Of a stretch of 64,000 nucleotides of DNA, positions 33,994 through 58,795 are shown piece by piece; position 1 is the stretch's first letter; the number at the start of each line of letters is the position of its first letter. This DNA comes from Closterium sp. Naga37s-1 (taxonomy: Eukaryota; Streptophyta; Zygnematophyceae; Desmidiales; Closteriaceae): the NCBI GenBank assembly GCA_947471745.1, contig CANJKZ010000724.1:2311001-2375000 (forward strand), given 5' to 3'. Under the pieces are notes generated by a model, which did no database searches, was not told the origin of the DNA, and saw only the letters and a program-made list of their open reading frames with translations. The translations under genes and the position numbers were made by a program.

Positions 33994-35146
33994 GCGCGGG
34001 CGTATGATAAGCGCATGCGCTTCTATATGGATCACTGCGCTTACGTATATCTGGTGCTCAATAATAAGCGCAGTGTTGTTTTTACCGATGTGTCTTAAGG
34101 TATTATAAGCGCATGTTGAAATTTTATTACATAACCCGTTGAAAACTGTAAGGAGTTTCAGTTTTGCAACATGTCCACTCGCAGTTTCCTTGATGAGCTT
34201 GCTCACACAGGCTGCGCGTTTACGGTAGTCAGGATGTGCTGGCTAGCAGGGCTGCCAAGTGACTTGTATTTGCCACTGTCTGGTGGCAATGTACCGTATG
34301 GTGTGAATTGAGCATCCTACGCCTTGAGATTTCAAACACGGAATGATTGTGGAGTTACCGTAGTCTGCACCTGTTGTAGATGGAATGCATATATTCACTT
34401 TTTTGTTTTTAATGATTCTGTAGACCAGGGGGCTTAGCAGTAGGCGACCAGGCCGACTTGCGGAGTCGCCAGATTTGGTCAAAGGCGGCGTCGAATTTAC
34501 CAGGGGATGAGGTCTCGAGGTTAGGTACAAGGACGGGTGCTGGCCTAACCAGCTGGCTGTCCCCAGCGAAACATCCCTTTTGTCGCCTTGACGTCTGCCC
34601 TCGATCAATACACGACACCACCATAGCGAACCACACCAAACCAAACCGTACACCGTCACAAAACATTTTATGTCTGGAAAGCCGACCAGCTGGCATGCTA
34701 ACAACCGCCCTGAACCACACGATGGAGCCGCGGCACATTTCCCAGCTAAACCCCGACCACCTCGCCGAACCACAAGCCCCCTCCATACCATGCCACACAA
34801 ATCACGCAAAGCCCATCCGAACCACAAACCCCCTCCATACCATGCCACAAAACACGCAAAGCCCATCCGAACCACAATTCTCCAGTTGCCCATACCGTTC
34901 CCCACCACACCTAACCGAATATACCACATCTGATCAGAACCCCCGCTACTCCCTTTCCTCTAACCAGCCCCCGCACTGGAAAGCTGTAAATTTGTCGTCT
35001 CAATCCGCCTCCAGACGCAGATTTCAGTAGTCTCGCATTCAAATCAGCCCCTACTAACTCGACCGTCGAAACCCTATCACAACTGCCGCTTACGCGGCCC
35101 GATCCTCGGGAGGGCGCCTGCCAGCTTATGAAAGACAGCAGTCGTA
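33994..35146. other. Intergenic region upstream of the pectin acetylesterase
   Basis: No supported exon. It contains repeated blocks of the type ccatccgaaccaca and aatcacgcaaagccc around 34795-34885, a small tandem duplication of about 54 bp. Confidence 0.55.
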
Positions 35147-40625
<5,479 letters not shown>

Positions 40626-41429
40626 TTACTGACAAATATTTACAACACCTGCACCGGCCATGTAATGTATAAAAATAGATTTGGATTGGAATGCTCTATG
40701 CTAATTTTAGTTGCGGTCACTCCCTTCAATTTCATTGGGATTGGGACTTAGATTCTGACTTGACAATGCTCATACCTAGAGGTGAGGAACAGGCAGCTTT
40801 GCCTACAAAATCCACGATTCTAAAAGCAATACGTGCAATACTGTTCGTGGGATGGACAAGTTTTAAAGACAACCACAGAGCCAGCTAGTTGGTGGGATAA
40901 CAACATGGGTGTAGGTGCATTCTAGGTTGAGCTACCATACCGTATAAGTAAAACTTCTGGAGGACCAGGCAAAGCAAAACCACGTACAGCACCACACACT
41001 TTGATACCGTACATGCACATGTCAGGTGTGTCAGCACGCTACCCTGCTCTCCTGGGTAGACTCCGCCGATCGGCTGGATGGCACTGACTGTTGGGTGGCG
41101 CTTCAGAGAGCGGTTGAGAGGGGTGGTTCAGGGTGGTTGTGCGGTGAGGAGGAATGGCCCAGGAGGTAGTCAGTGGTGAGTAGTAGAGCTTGTACGCGGT
41201 TTTGTTCAACACCAGGCACAAACTGATGCACTGTACTACTCGGTTGGTAGATAGCTAGGTAGGTAGGTGGGTAGGTAGATGGGTGGCTGGATAGGTAGGT
41301 AGATGGGTGGCTGGGTGGGTAGGCAGGTAGGTGTGTACGAGGGTAGGAAAGTAGGTAAATAGGTGGGTATAAGCAGGTAGGTAAGTTAATAGTTCGGTAG
41401 GTTGGTCCGTGGCGGTAGGTCAGTGTACG

Positions 41430-41612
41430 GAGCACTGTACCTCTCCCTCAGCTCCTGATGAGGCAGGCAGGGGAGAGTGAGGGGGAGAGAGAGATAGGGA
41501 GAGAGGGAGAGAGATGGAGACGGTGTGTGCAGTACACTGCCCGGTGCAGGCCGTGCTGCAGAATAGGCTTCCATTTGTCCGCTGCTGCCCTGTGCCTCTC
41601 CATCAGCTCCTG
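41430..41612 (-). repeat. Duplicated acceptor-like exon start on the minus strand
   Basis: On the minus strand, cag|GAGCTGATGGAGAGGCACAG (from 41609) and cag|GAGCTGAGGGAGAGGTACAG (from 41454) are copies 155 bp apart, encoding ELMERHRAAADKWKP and ELRERYSAPYTDLPP. This has the form of the boundary duplications elsewhere, but no adjoining exons or family could be identified. Confidence 0.35.
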
Positions 41613-42602
41613 ATGAAGGTAGGGGAGAGAGGGACAGGGAGGGAGTGAGGGCGAGGGAGGGAGAAGGGGCGATGGAGGGAGAGCGGGCGAGGGAGGGAGA
41701 GAGGGTGGTGGAGGAGAGGGCTAGGGAGAGAGAGAGAGGGCGAGTGAGGAAGAGCACGCGAGGGAAGGCGAGAGATGGAGACAGTGTGTGGTGCAAGTGT
41801 AAGGACTTGCAATGAGGAGGCAGACACATGGGGGGCGAGCTGCACGGGTGGAGTATCGACACTGGAGAGGCGATAGTGTGGAGAAGTGAACAAGGAGAGA
41901 CGGATACATGGAGGTTAAAGGGTATGACCACATGGTCAAGAAGGCATGTGTGTGGCTGTGTGTGTGTGTGAGTGTGTGTGTGAGTGAAAGAGTATGTGTG
42001 CGTGTGCCTGCATGTGTGCGAGTGTGTGTGTGGGTGTGCGTGTGCATGTGAGTGCATGTGCATGCGTGTGCATGTGCGTGCGTGTGCATGTGCGTGCGTG
42101 TGCATGTGCATGAGTGTGCATGTGTGTGCGTGCGTGTGTGTGCGTGTGGCAGCAGCAGCGGCAGCATTACGGACAGTGGCAGCAGCGGCAGCAGGCCCAC
42201 GAGGAGCCAAAGTGGCCTTTTGGCTCCGCCCACTGCTGGTAGGGAGGAGGAAAAGGACGGTGCATGCAATTGGCGGAGAAGCAGGGACAGGGAGTGTATA
42301 TAAGCATGGAACAAGCAGCGAAGCATCACGTGTGGAAGAAGCACAGAAAACACACTAGGATTGAAAGAAGTCCCGAGCAATATTCCCAGCAATCTGGCTT
42401 GGCGGCGCGACCCGTCAACATGACAAAGCGAGCCAGCAATCCAGAGCGGCAATGATACGGACTGGCATGTGAAGCCGGTGCCTCTGCCAGTCAGCCTTCG
42501 TTCTACAAAGAAACAACAACCCACCGTCTCACCTAGCTAATGCTACTCTTCCCTCTTCATTGTCATCGCCCTCTCGCTGAATTGCAACCCCCTCCTTCCT
42601 CC

Positions 42603-42728
42603 CCTCCTCCTCCTCCTCCTCCTCCTCCTCCTCCTCCTCCTCCTCCTCCTCCTCCTCCTCCTCCTCCTCCTCCTCCTCCTCCTCCTCCTCCTCCTCCTCC
42701 TCCTCCTCCTCCTCCTCCTCCTCCTCTT
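42603..42728. repeat. (CTC)n trinucleotide repeat
   Basis: About 42 perfect units. Poly-Glu, poly-Arg and poly-Pro frames over it are artefacts. Confidence 0.96.
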
Positions 42729-44093
42729 CACTCCTCATTCGACCATGCCCTCCACCTCCCCATCTAATTCCACCCACCCCATTCCCGTTCTCCTCTTCCC
42801 CCAGCAAAACCCACTCGCCTCTTACTCCCTTTCCCTGCCGACCCCTCCGCCTCTCCTCTTCGCCTCTTCAACCCACTCTCGCTCCCTCTACCACCAGCAG
42901 CACTGCCGGACAGAAGCACCTTTAGGGGATGCAGCCCGCAGTTCACCTTCCTCCTCCTCCTCATCCTCCTCTTCCCCATCCTCCACTTCATCCTCTTCCT
43001 CTTCTTCCCCCTCCGCCTGCTCCTCCTCTAACTCCCTAACATTCTCTGCTCTTTCCACACCACCACCACCCCCCCTCTCACCAGCCACGGGTGTCGCAGC
43101 CATGGCTGCGCGACGCTCGACGATACATTCAGATGCGGGGATGTGCGGAGCGGTCGATGGAGATAAAAAATAAAAGGGAAAGGAAAACGTTAAAATGTCT
43201 TTTCCTTCATAGGGAAACGCATTGCGGAAGATGGTATCGATATTTGTGATGAGGCCGATGTATGGAGATCAAAACGATGGTGGCTGTTCGCGTTGGTCCC
43301 CCTGGACATCTGCAACATCGAAACGAAACCTTGAATTGAATTTGGTTTTCTCCCAACAAATTTCAGCCTGCTTCACAGTTTCATTCTTGCTGTTTTGTGA
43401 GCCTTGTTTGGTGTGAGGCCAGAGGTGCGTGTGAGGTCTGAGGTTTGGATAGGTTGGGCAGGCTTGGCAACACGAAGGGGAAGCGAATATTTTGATGTCT
43501 GGGGTTTGGTTCAGGTTTGAGGCTCGAAATGACAGGGAAGCCAGGTAAGTATTTAGGCTCGGCATCAAATATTTGGCGGGCTACCCGGGGAGCGTCCCTC
43601 TTACGCTCCCGCGCTTTCCCCAAGGTTCAGGCTGCATATTCCATCCCCGATGTGACTGTACCGAGCCAGTTGGATCCGAAAATTTGAAAGCTACGCGCAC
43701 TCGATACACTTCATCACAAGCACTATTCGATACAGAATCTGGAAATTCAAAACCAGACCGCTGAACACCACGGTAGATCTGGAGTGCAAGGCAAACGAGG
43801 AACAGCCAAGCTACACACACCAGCCACTTCACTTGGCAGGATGAGGTAGTACCTCTGTAACTAAGGCAGCCAGATACGGCAACCCCCCTTCGCGCTTCGT
43901 CTGTTCGCGTTCGCGTCCCCGTAACTAGTACATGCTGAAAGGCAAGCATTTATTTTCCTCCGAAGCTCTACCCGGCACTGCACTTTGCAATTTTTGACTG
44001 GAACTAGACCGTACAGTTGCATTCGACTTGCCGGTTCAACGCCTCGTGTTATGTGGACGCGGCGCCGTGGAGCACGCGTGAACACGTGGCGCC

Positions 44094-44140
44094 ATGGTAC
44101 TGGAAAATCACCTGTTTAGGTTCTACCATCGCTTGCCGTC
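44094..44140 (+). repeat. Upstream copy of the CDC45 start region
   Basis: CACGTGGCGCCATGGTACTGG is shared with the real start; the copy then reads MVLENHLFRFYHRLP against MVLEKDLFRFYERLK. It diverges before the exon's second half and has a stop soon after. Upstream flanks also show a shared cagtccat...gagtagc block (44155-44170 and 44275-44290), so leader sequence was duplicated as well. Confidence 0.88.
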
Positions 44141-44422
44141 TACCCTAAGTTCGATCAGTCCATCAGAGTAGCACACTGAGCATTCTCATCCCAGTTAACG
44201 ATTCCCGTTGATTCCAAACCGCCGCCATTGCCGCCGTTCCTCCTCTACTCTTTCCCTAGACTACGCGTCGTACCAGTCCATTCGAGTAGCTCTAGTCTAG
44301 ACCCTACCGTTGAATTCCTGGGTTCCAAGGTCCTCGCTTAATTCCGACGCGCCTTAGCCCTCAGCCGCGTGGGCGCGTGGCCCGCGACGCGTGGGAGGCG
44401 CGTGAGTGCGGCACGTGGCGCC

Positions 44423-53766
<9,344 letters not shown>

Positions 53767-54136
53767 GCTTTCGGTACCGTGGCATTGCATGGTGATGACA
53801 TGACATGACATGACATGACATCTGCACCACCACTATACTACAGTCCATGGGATCCTTTAGTGTTACGGTACCCCTGTGTTGCCAGCAGGCCCCCCTGGCC
53901 CCTGTCCAGTCACCACACTGATTTTCTAATGGGGCACATATTCCGTTACTGTACCACTCCACCAGTACCGCCAGAAGGGCGTGGAGGGAGCCATGTTTGG
54001 CTACAGGAAATCAAGAAACGTTTGATATATTACCATTTTCCTAGTCTACATCATCCAAGACACGATGCCCATTATCACAAATCAGCCATGATATACCCTA
54101 ACAGCACACTAAAAGAAAATAACGCATTTCAAGCTG
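53767..54136. other. Convergent intergenic region
   Basis: 370 bp between the CDC45 stop and the stop of the minus-strand F-box/LRR gene. Contains (GACAT)n at 53796-53820 and an AT-rich part. Both genes' 3' ends must lie here. Confidence 0.7.
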
Positions 54137-57100
54137 TCAAAAGTTCATTCTACTGTATCTATGCATCTGAATCCTCCCTGCCCGCGCCAGCAGCTCCTCG
54201 GGCAAGTCCCTCAAATTGCAGCACCCTTCCAAATACACCTCCCGCAAGCTCCTCGCGCTCTCCAACCCCTCGGGTAGCTCGCTCAACCTTTCGCACTTCT
54301 GCACGTTCAGCACTTGCAGCGAAGCCAGGCGAGAGACGGCCGCGGGCAGCTTGAGCAGCCAAGGCAGGTTTTTCAGCGTGAAAGAGATGAGAGAGGAGAG
54401 ATTGCCGAATCCCTCTTCTGGTAGAGAGGAAAAGCTCTCACAGTCGGAGACCATGAGGTGCTCCAGAGAGGTGAGGAGGGTGAGGGAGGCGGGCAGCGTT
54501 GATAGCCTCGGCGCATTGTCTACGGTTACAACACGCAGCCCTTGCATCTGCCCGAGGTCCTCGGGCAGGTTGAAAAGTTGCATGTGGGTGAGATGAAGGC
54601 GCTGGAGGTGAGTGAGGGCTGTGATTGAAGGAGGGAGCAGGGCGAGCTGGGGGAGGGTGTGGAGGGTCAGGATTCTCAGTTTCTGTAGTGTGTGGATGTT
54701 GGGTGTTGAGAGGGGGGAGATTTGGGACAAGTCAAAGAGAGAAAGGCTTTCCAGGGAGGATGCAATGGGAATGGCTTTGAGAGATGGGATGTGTTCGATG
54801 CACAAGTGCTGGAGAGAGGAGAGGTGGGAGATGGCATGCTGCATGTCGCTGGTGCTCTCTAGTGTGTTGGACAGGATTAGGGTTTGCAGGGTGGGTGGGA
54901 AGGGAGAGGGCGAGTGGTGCGGGGGAAGTCTGGTGAAGTTGACACAGTCGCGGATTTCGAGGTGGAGCAGGGAGGGGAGGAGGTGGAGACCTGAAGGGAG
55001 GGAGGCGAGGGAGGGGTTTTTGAGGATGAGGAGGCGGTGGAGGGATGGGAGGGGGTGGGGAGAGGAGGGCTGGGTTGAAGGCTGAGGGGGTGGATGAGGG
55101 GCATGAGCAGTCAGGGGAACGTCGGAGGCAGCAGCGCCTGTAGAAGACGCAGCAGAAGCAGAAACAGCAGCAGCAGCAGCCGCAGTTTCAGTAGCAGCAG
55201 CGGCAACAGGAGGAGGAGCGGTAAGTGGTGGCAGCGTGTAAAGCAGCTTGCAGCGAGAGAGCTCTAACTCCCGCAAGCCCACGAGGTTGCCCCACCCTGC
55301 GGGCATTTCCCTCAGCTTGCTACAGTTGGAGATGCACAGCCGCTGCAGGCGAGTCAGCTGGGTGAACGATGCTGGCAGCTGCTGAAGCTCGTGGCACCCA
55401 TGGATTTCTAGGGCAGTTAAGGAATTTGCGAGCTGCCCGAACGTGCTCGGGAGGTCAGTGAAAGCGGTTCTTGGCGTATTTCCGTCATAGTAGGAACGAA
55501 CCGGGTCAAACACGTAGGTTGCTACACCTAGCTCCCGATCTTCCCTTCTAGTCACCAAACCCTTCCATCCGAGAGTAAGGCTTTCGAGGCCGGGCAGTTG
55601 CGAAAGCGATTCAGGGAGGGTTTCCAGCCGTTCGCAGCCAGCTATTTCCACTGTCCGGAGCGCCGTCAGCTGCCCGATATTTTCGGGCAGCGTTTCTAGA
55701 TTGTTACAGCCATGGAGGGTAAGGTTTTCAAGCTGAGTGAGAGTGGCCGGCAGAGGGTGCCGAAACGCACAGCGATCTACAATGAGCCGCCGCAGCTTCA
55801 GCAGCTGAACGAACGATCCCGGCAAATCGCAGGCCACTTTGTTCAAATGCAGCTCGGTCAGCGCGGACAGCTGCCCGAAATCTTCGGGCAGCGATGTCAA
55901 AGAGCACTCGAGAAGCTGCAGGCGAGAGAGGGAGTTCATCCCCGCGACAGACGCCGGCAGAGACGCTAGAACCATACACCCCGCCGCGTGAAGGTGCGTT
56001 AGGGAGGAGAGGAGACCGAGAGAGTCCGGAATAGCCGTAAGGGAGCTAAGCTTGTCGAGAACGAGGGATGCGAGGCGGGGAGCGTCACCGATATCCTCCG
56101 GTAACGAGGCGAGGGCAGTGCAGTGATAAACGGTGAGCGCAGTGAGGGAGGAGAGGGCGGAGAGCGAGGGCAGGAGGGCGGATAAGGAAGAGCAGGACTT
56201 GATGGTCAGTTCTTGCAGCGAGGGCAGCTTTCCGACGCAGTCGGGAAGCGATCGCAGGTGCTGGATGCTGGAGATAAAGAGGCGTTTGAGGGAGGAGAGG
56301 TGAGCGAAGGAGTCTGGGAAAGTGCCGACAGCGATCGCGCGAAGGTGGAGGGTTTCGAGGGAAGACAAGAGGCCGATGGAGTCGGGCAGGGATTGCATGT
56401 GAAATGAGCCCGCCAGCTCCAGGTGTTGCAGTTTTTTTAGCTGCCCGAGACCGTCGGGCAGCTGCCGGAGGGAACTGCAGCCGTCGAGTTTCAGCGAGGT
56501 GAGGGAGCGGAGGCGGGAGAGGGTGTGCGGGAGGGCGCGTATGCAAGCAGCGCGGATGCTAAGCGACCGTAGCGCGGACAGCGAACCAACGCCCTCGGGG
56601 AACCGCGCCTCGGGCTCTGACGCCGTAGCGGCATCATCATCACCATCATCGACCGCCCTGAAAAAATTATCGAGCTGGCCGCACGAAACTTCCAGCCTCG
56701 TCAGCCGCTGCAGGAGACTCACGGAAGCGGGCAGCTCGGGCAGGCACAGGGGCAGTGTGAGTTTTAGGCTGACCAGGCGGCGGCATGCGGCGAAAAGCGC
56801 GGTAACGGCGGGCTCTGTTACTTTCGCGACGGCGTCGTCAGGGTATTCAACGCGGAGTTCCCGCTGCCAGGAGCGCAGGTTCCTGTGGCGGTACAGCGAC
56901 ATGTGTGTGAGGGAGGGCGCGCACCCCGTGGCGATGGAGTGAAGGAGATCGTCTGTTATGGTGTCTAGCGCCGATGGGCCGATGTGCAGGTGCTGCAGGG
57001 TGAGCGGAGAGTGGAGGGGAAAGGAGGGGGAAACGGCGGAGGCGGAGGCGGGAGTGGGAGGGGCGAGGGAGAGGGAGAGGGGTAGGGGAGGGGATGAGGC

Positions 57101-57796
57101 GGAAGGAGGAGGTGGGGAGGAGAGGAAGGAGCGGAAGGTTTGGGTGGAAAGGCGGCGGTCGGCTTGCAGGAGGATGGCGGGGAGGCTGACGCGCGCCAAG
57201 CGGAGCCAGCGCTTGCACACGAGCGCGTGGTGGAACACGGTGAATGGCGGAGGCGGAAGCGGACAGGGAGGCGGAGGCGGAAAGGGCGCGGAGGTCCCGG
57301 AGGGGGAGGGCGGAAAGGCGGAGGTGAGGATATGCGCAGCTGACGGTGAGTTCGGATTGTCCTTGTCGATAGGGACCGTCATGGTTCGAGCGTAGTTGGC
57401 GGCGGTCGCCGCGGCCTCGAGAGTTATGGCGGTGGTGAGCTCAACAACGCGTACGAAACGCGCGCACGGTTTCTGCACTGCCCGCTCGATGCACTCGTGC
57501 AGCTCGTCCTCGCTCTTTTCGCCACGAGCATCGTCGCCCTCGCTGTTGACGGCACCGTCACTCCCGTCCCTACCGGCATTAGCCTCCGCACCGGCAGAAA
57601 CGGCGACAGCGGCGGCGGCGGCGGTAGTGGATGCGTCAGAAGTAGCAGCGGCGGTTGTGAGGCAGTGGAAACGGAATCCGTTGGAGGCGACAAGAGCGAA
57701 TATGTGAGTGACGAGATCGTCTGAGAGACGCGCGAAAGGATCGGTCTCGAGGCGGCATGGCGGAGGTGGTGACGAACCGACGTTGGACGATTCCAT
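54137..57796 (-). CDS. F-box-like/LRR protein, divergent fourth member
   Basis: A single open frame of 1219 residues from the Met at 57796 (MESSNVGSS). An in-frame Met at 57934 would add 46 residues and cannot be excluded, but the F-box lies near the N-terminus in the paralogues. Order: F-box-like DPFARLSDDLVTHIFALVA; an Ala/Glu/Pro-rich insert of about 130 residues; HALVCKRWLRLARVSLPAIL; then more than 20 LRRs of the LPxxLxxLxxLxxLxLxxC type, interrupted by an Ala/Ser/Pro insert (about 55090-55220). It ends LPEELLARAGRIQMHRYSRM without the acidic tail of the tandem copies. A role as substrate receptor of a ubiquitin ligase is inferred from the F-box only. It shares the split-box arrangement with the genes at 12-21 kb, so it belongs to the same family. 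Confidence 0.8.
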   Translation of the reverse strand: MESSNVGSSPPPPCRLETDPFARLSDDLVTHIFALVASNGFRFHCLTTAAATSDASTTAAAAAVAVSAGAEANAGRDGSDGAVNSEGDDARGEKSEDELHECIERAVQKPCARFVRVVELTTAITLEAAATAANYARTMTVPIDKDNPNSPSAAHILTSAFPPSPSGTSAPFPPPPPCPLPPPPFTVFHHALVCKRWLRLARVSLPAILLQADRRLSTQTFRSFLSSPPPPSASSPPLPLSLSLAPPTPASASAVSPSFPLHSPLTLQHLHIGPSALDTITDDLLHSIATGCAPSLTHMSLYRHRNLRSWQRELRVEYPDDAVAKVTEPAVTALFAACRRLVSLKLTLPLCLPELPASVSLLQRLTRLEVSCGQLDNFFRAVDDGDDDAATASEPEARFPEGVGSLSALRSLSIRAACIRALPHTLSRLRSLTSLKLDGCSSLRQLPDGLGQLKKLQHLELAGSFHMQSLPDSIGLLSSLETLHLRAIAVGTFPDSFAHLSSLKRLFISSIQHLRSLPDCVGKLPSLQELTIKSCSSLSALLPSLSALSSLTALTVYHCTALASLPEDIGDAPRLASLVLDKLSSLTAIPDSLGLLSSLTHLHAAGCMVLASLPASVAGMNSLSRLQLLECSLTSLPEDFGQLSALTELHLNKVACDLPGSFVQLLKLRRLIVDRCAFRHPLPATLTQLENLTLHGCNNLETLPENIGQLTALRTVEIAGCERLETLPESLSQLPGLESLTLGWKGLVTRREDRELGVATYVFDPVRSYYDGNTPRTAFTDLPSTFGQLANSLTALEIHGCHELQQLPASFTQLTRLQRLCISNCSKLREMPAGWGNLVGLRELELSRCKLLYTLPPLTAPPPVAAAATETAAAAAAVSASAASSTGAAASDVPLTAHAPHPPPQPSTQPSSPHPLPSLHRLLILKNPSLASLPSGLHLLPSLLHLEIRDCVNFTRLPPHHSPSPFPPTLQTLILSNTLESTSDMQHAISHLSSLQHLCIEHIPSLKAIPIASSLESLSLFDLSQISPLSTPNIHTLQKLRILTLHTLPQLALLPPSITALTHLQRLHLTHMQLFNLPEDLGQMQGLRVVTVDNAPRLSTLPASLTLLTSLEHLMVSDCESFSSLPEEGFGNLSSLISFTLKNLPWLLKLPAAVSRLASLQVLNVQKCERLSELPEGLESARSLREVYLEGCCNLRDLPEELLARAGRIQMHRYSRMNF

Positions 57797-58795
57797 TTGA
57801 GACGCCACGTCGTCGAGGTTGCGCGGCAGACGGGACGAAGGAGCCGCACGTTGTGATTTTTGAGAAAGCCGTCGAAGGAAGAAATGTACGAGACTGTCTG
57901 GCGCTGTGAGCCACGGAAGTGGAGGATATCGCAAGAGTGAAAGAGTAAGGGGACGTTTGGTCAGAGCTAGCTAAGGCAAGTAGGGTTTAGTCTGAGGGTA
58001 GATGAGGAGTTGAGTGAATGATACATGATGATGTACCACCGTTCAGATATCCACTGAACCGAGTGGAAACACACTAAAAACCAGACTCTATTCCAACCGT
58101 GGATCTTGATTAGCAGAGACTCGAGGCGCGATGACGATCACACCACATCGCACCACCCAATCCACCAGCCGCGCGTCATCCGAATCCCCTGGGGAATGGC
58201 ATTGGCTGGGAATGGGTTCGGATGCACCGCGCGCCGTCGTGATTTGCACCGCGAAAGTCGTCTTCACGAGACTTGTTTCCGTGGAGGCGCGATACTTGCT
58301 TTTTTACAGGCAAGGACCCTACCTGCGTTTAGCGCATGTTCCAACAAATTCGATTTCCAATAAGCCAACGTGAAACAAATAGAGATTTGGTGGATGTATG
58401 TGTGCTGCAGATAAATTGCAAAAATGAGACTGAAATCCAAAAGGAGATTTGGCATGTCCAGTACGGTATCAGAAATCGGACACTAGCAAGGACCATAAAG
58501 GCAACTAGTCTGAGCCCTTGGGTACTGTTTACACAGTGAAAACAGACTTACAAATAAACAAATCGGGCACCCAAGTTACAAGTGTGGCCAACTCAACACA
58601 ACTTCAAATTGCCGGGTAAACATCTTGAGTACACTGCATGACAGACTGGTGGTGGTGGTGGTGGTGGTGGTGGTGGTGGTGGTGGTGGTGGTGGTGGTGG
58701 TGGTGGTGGTGGTGGTGGTGGTGGTGGTGGTGGTGGTGGTGGTGGTGGTGGTAGTTGTGGTGGGCCCTTCTATCCCGTGGTCCATCAAGTGCCCT
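57797..58795. other. Region between two minus-strand genes
   Basis: Contains the 5' flank of the F-box/LRR gene (57797 to about 58100), unique AT-richer sequence and a (GGT)n run (58648-58755) lying just 3' of the receptor-like protein's stop. No further exon recognised. Confidence 0.6.
58648..58755. repeat. (GGT)n trinucleotide repeat
   Basis: About 36 units, downstream of the receptor-like gene on its coding strand (as ACC). Confidence 0.96.

Larger units (their letters stand above)
40626..44422. other. Repeat-rich region between PAE and CDC45
   Basis: Contains a degenerate (TAGG)n tract (41250-41400), GA-rich sequence (41460-41770), a TG/CA tract (41940-42150), a (CTC)n run (42603-42728) and a Ser/Pro-coding pyrimidine tract (42745-43173). 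No gene could be established. Two similar acceptor-like segments on the minus strand near 41454 and 41609 hint at an unrecognised minus-strand exon. Confidence 0.5.

Noticed and set aside
33320-34108. Poly-Val, poly-Trp and poly-Thr frames
   Set aside because: Alternative readings of the GGT repeat; the poly-Gly reading continues an upstream non-repeat frame and is preferred.
42745-43173. Ser/Pro-rich frame of 142 residues after the CTC repeat
   Set aside because: Composition follows the pyrimidine-rich tract; no conserved motif, no splice context, no homologue recognised.
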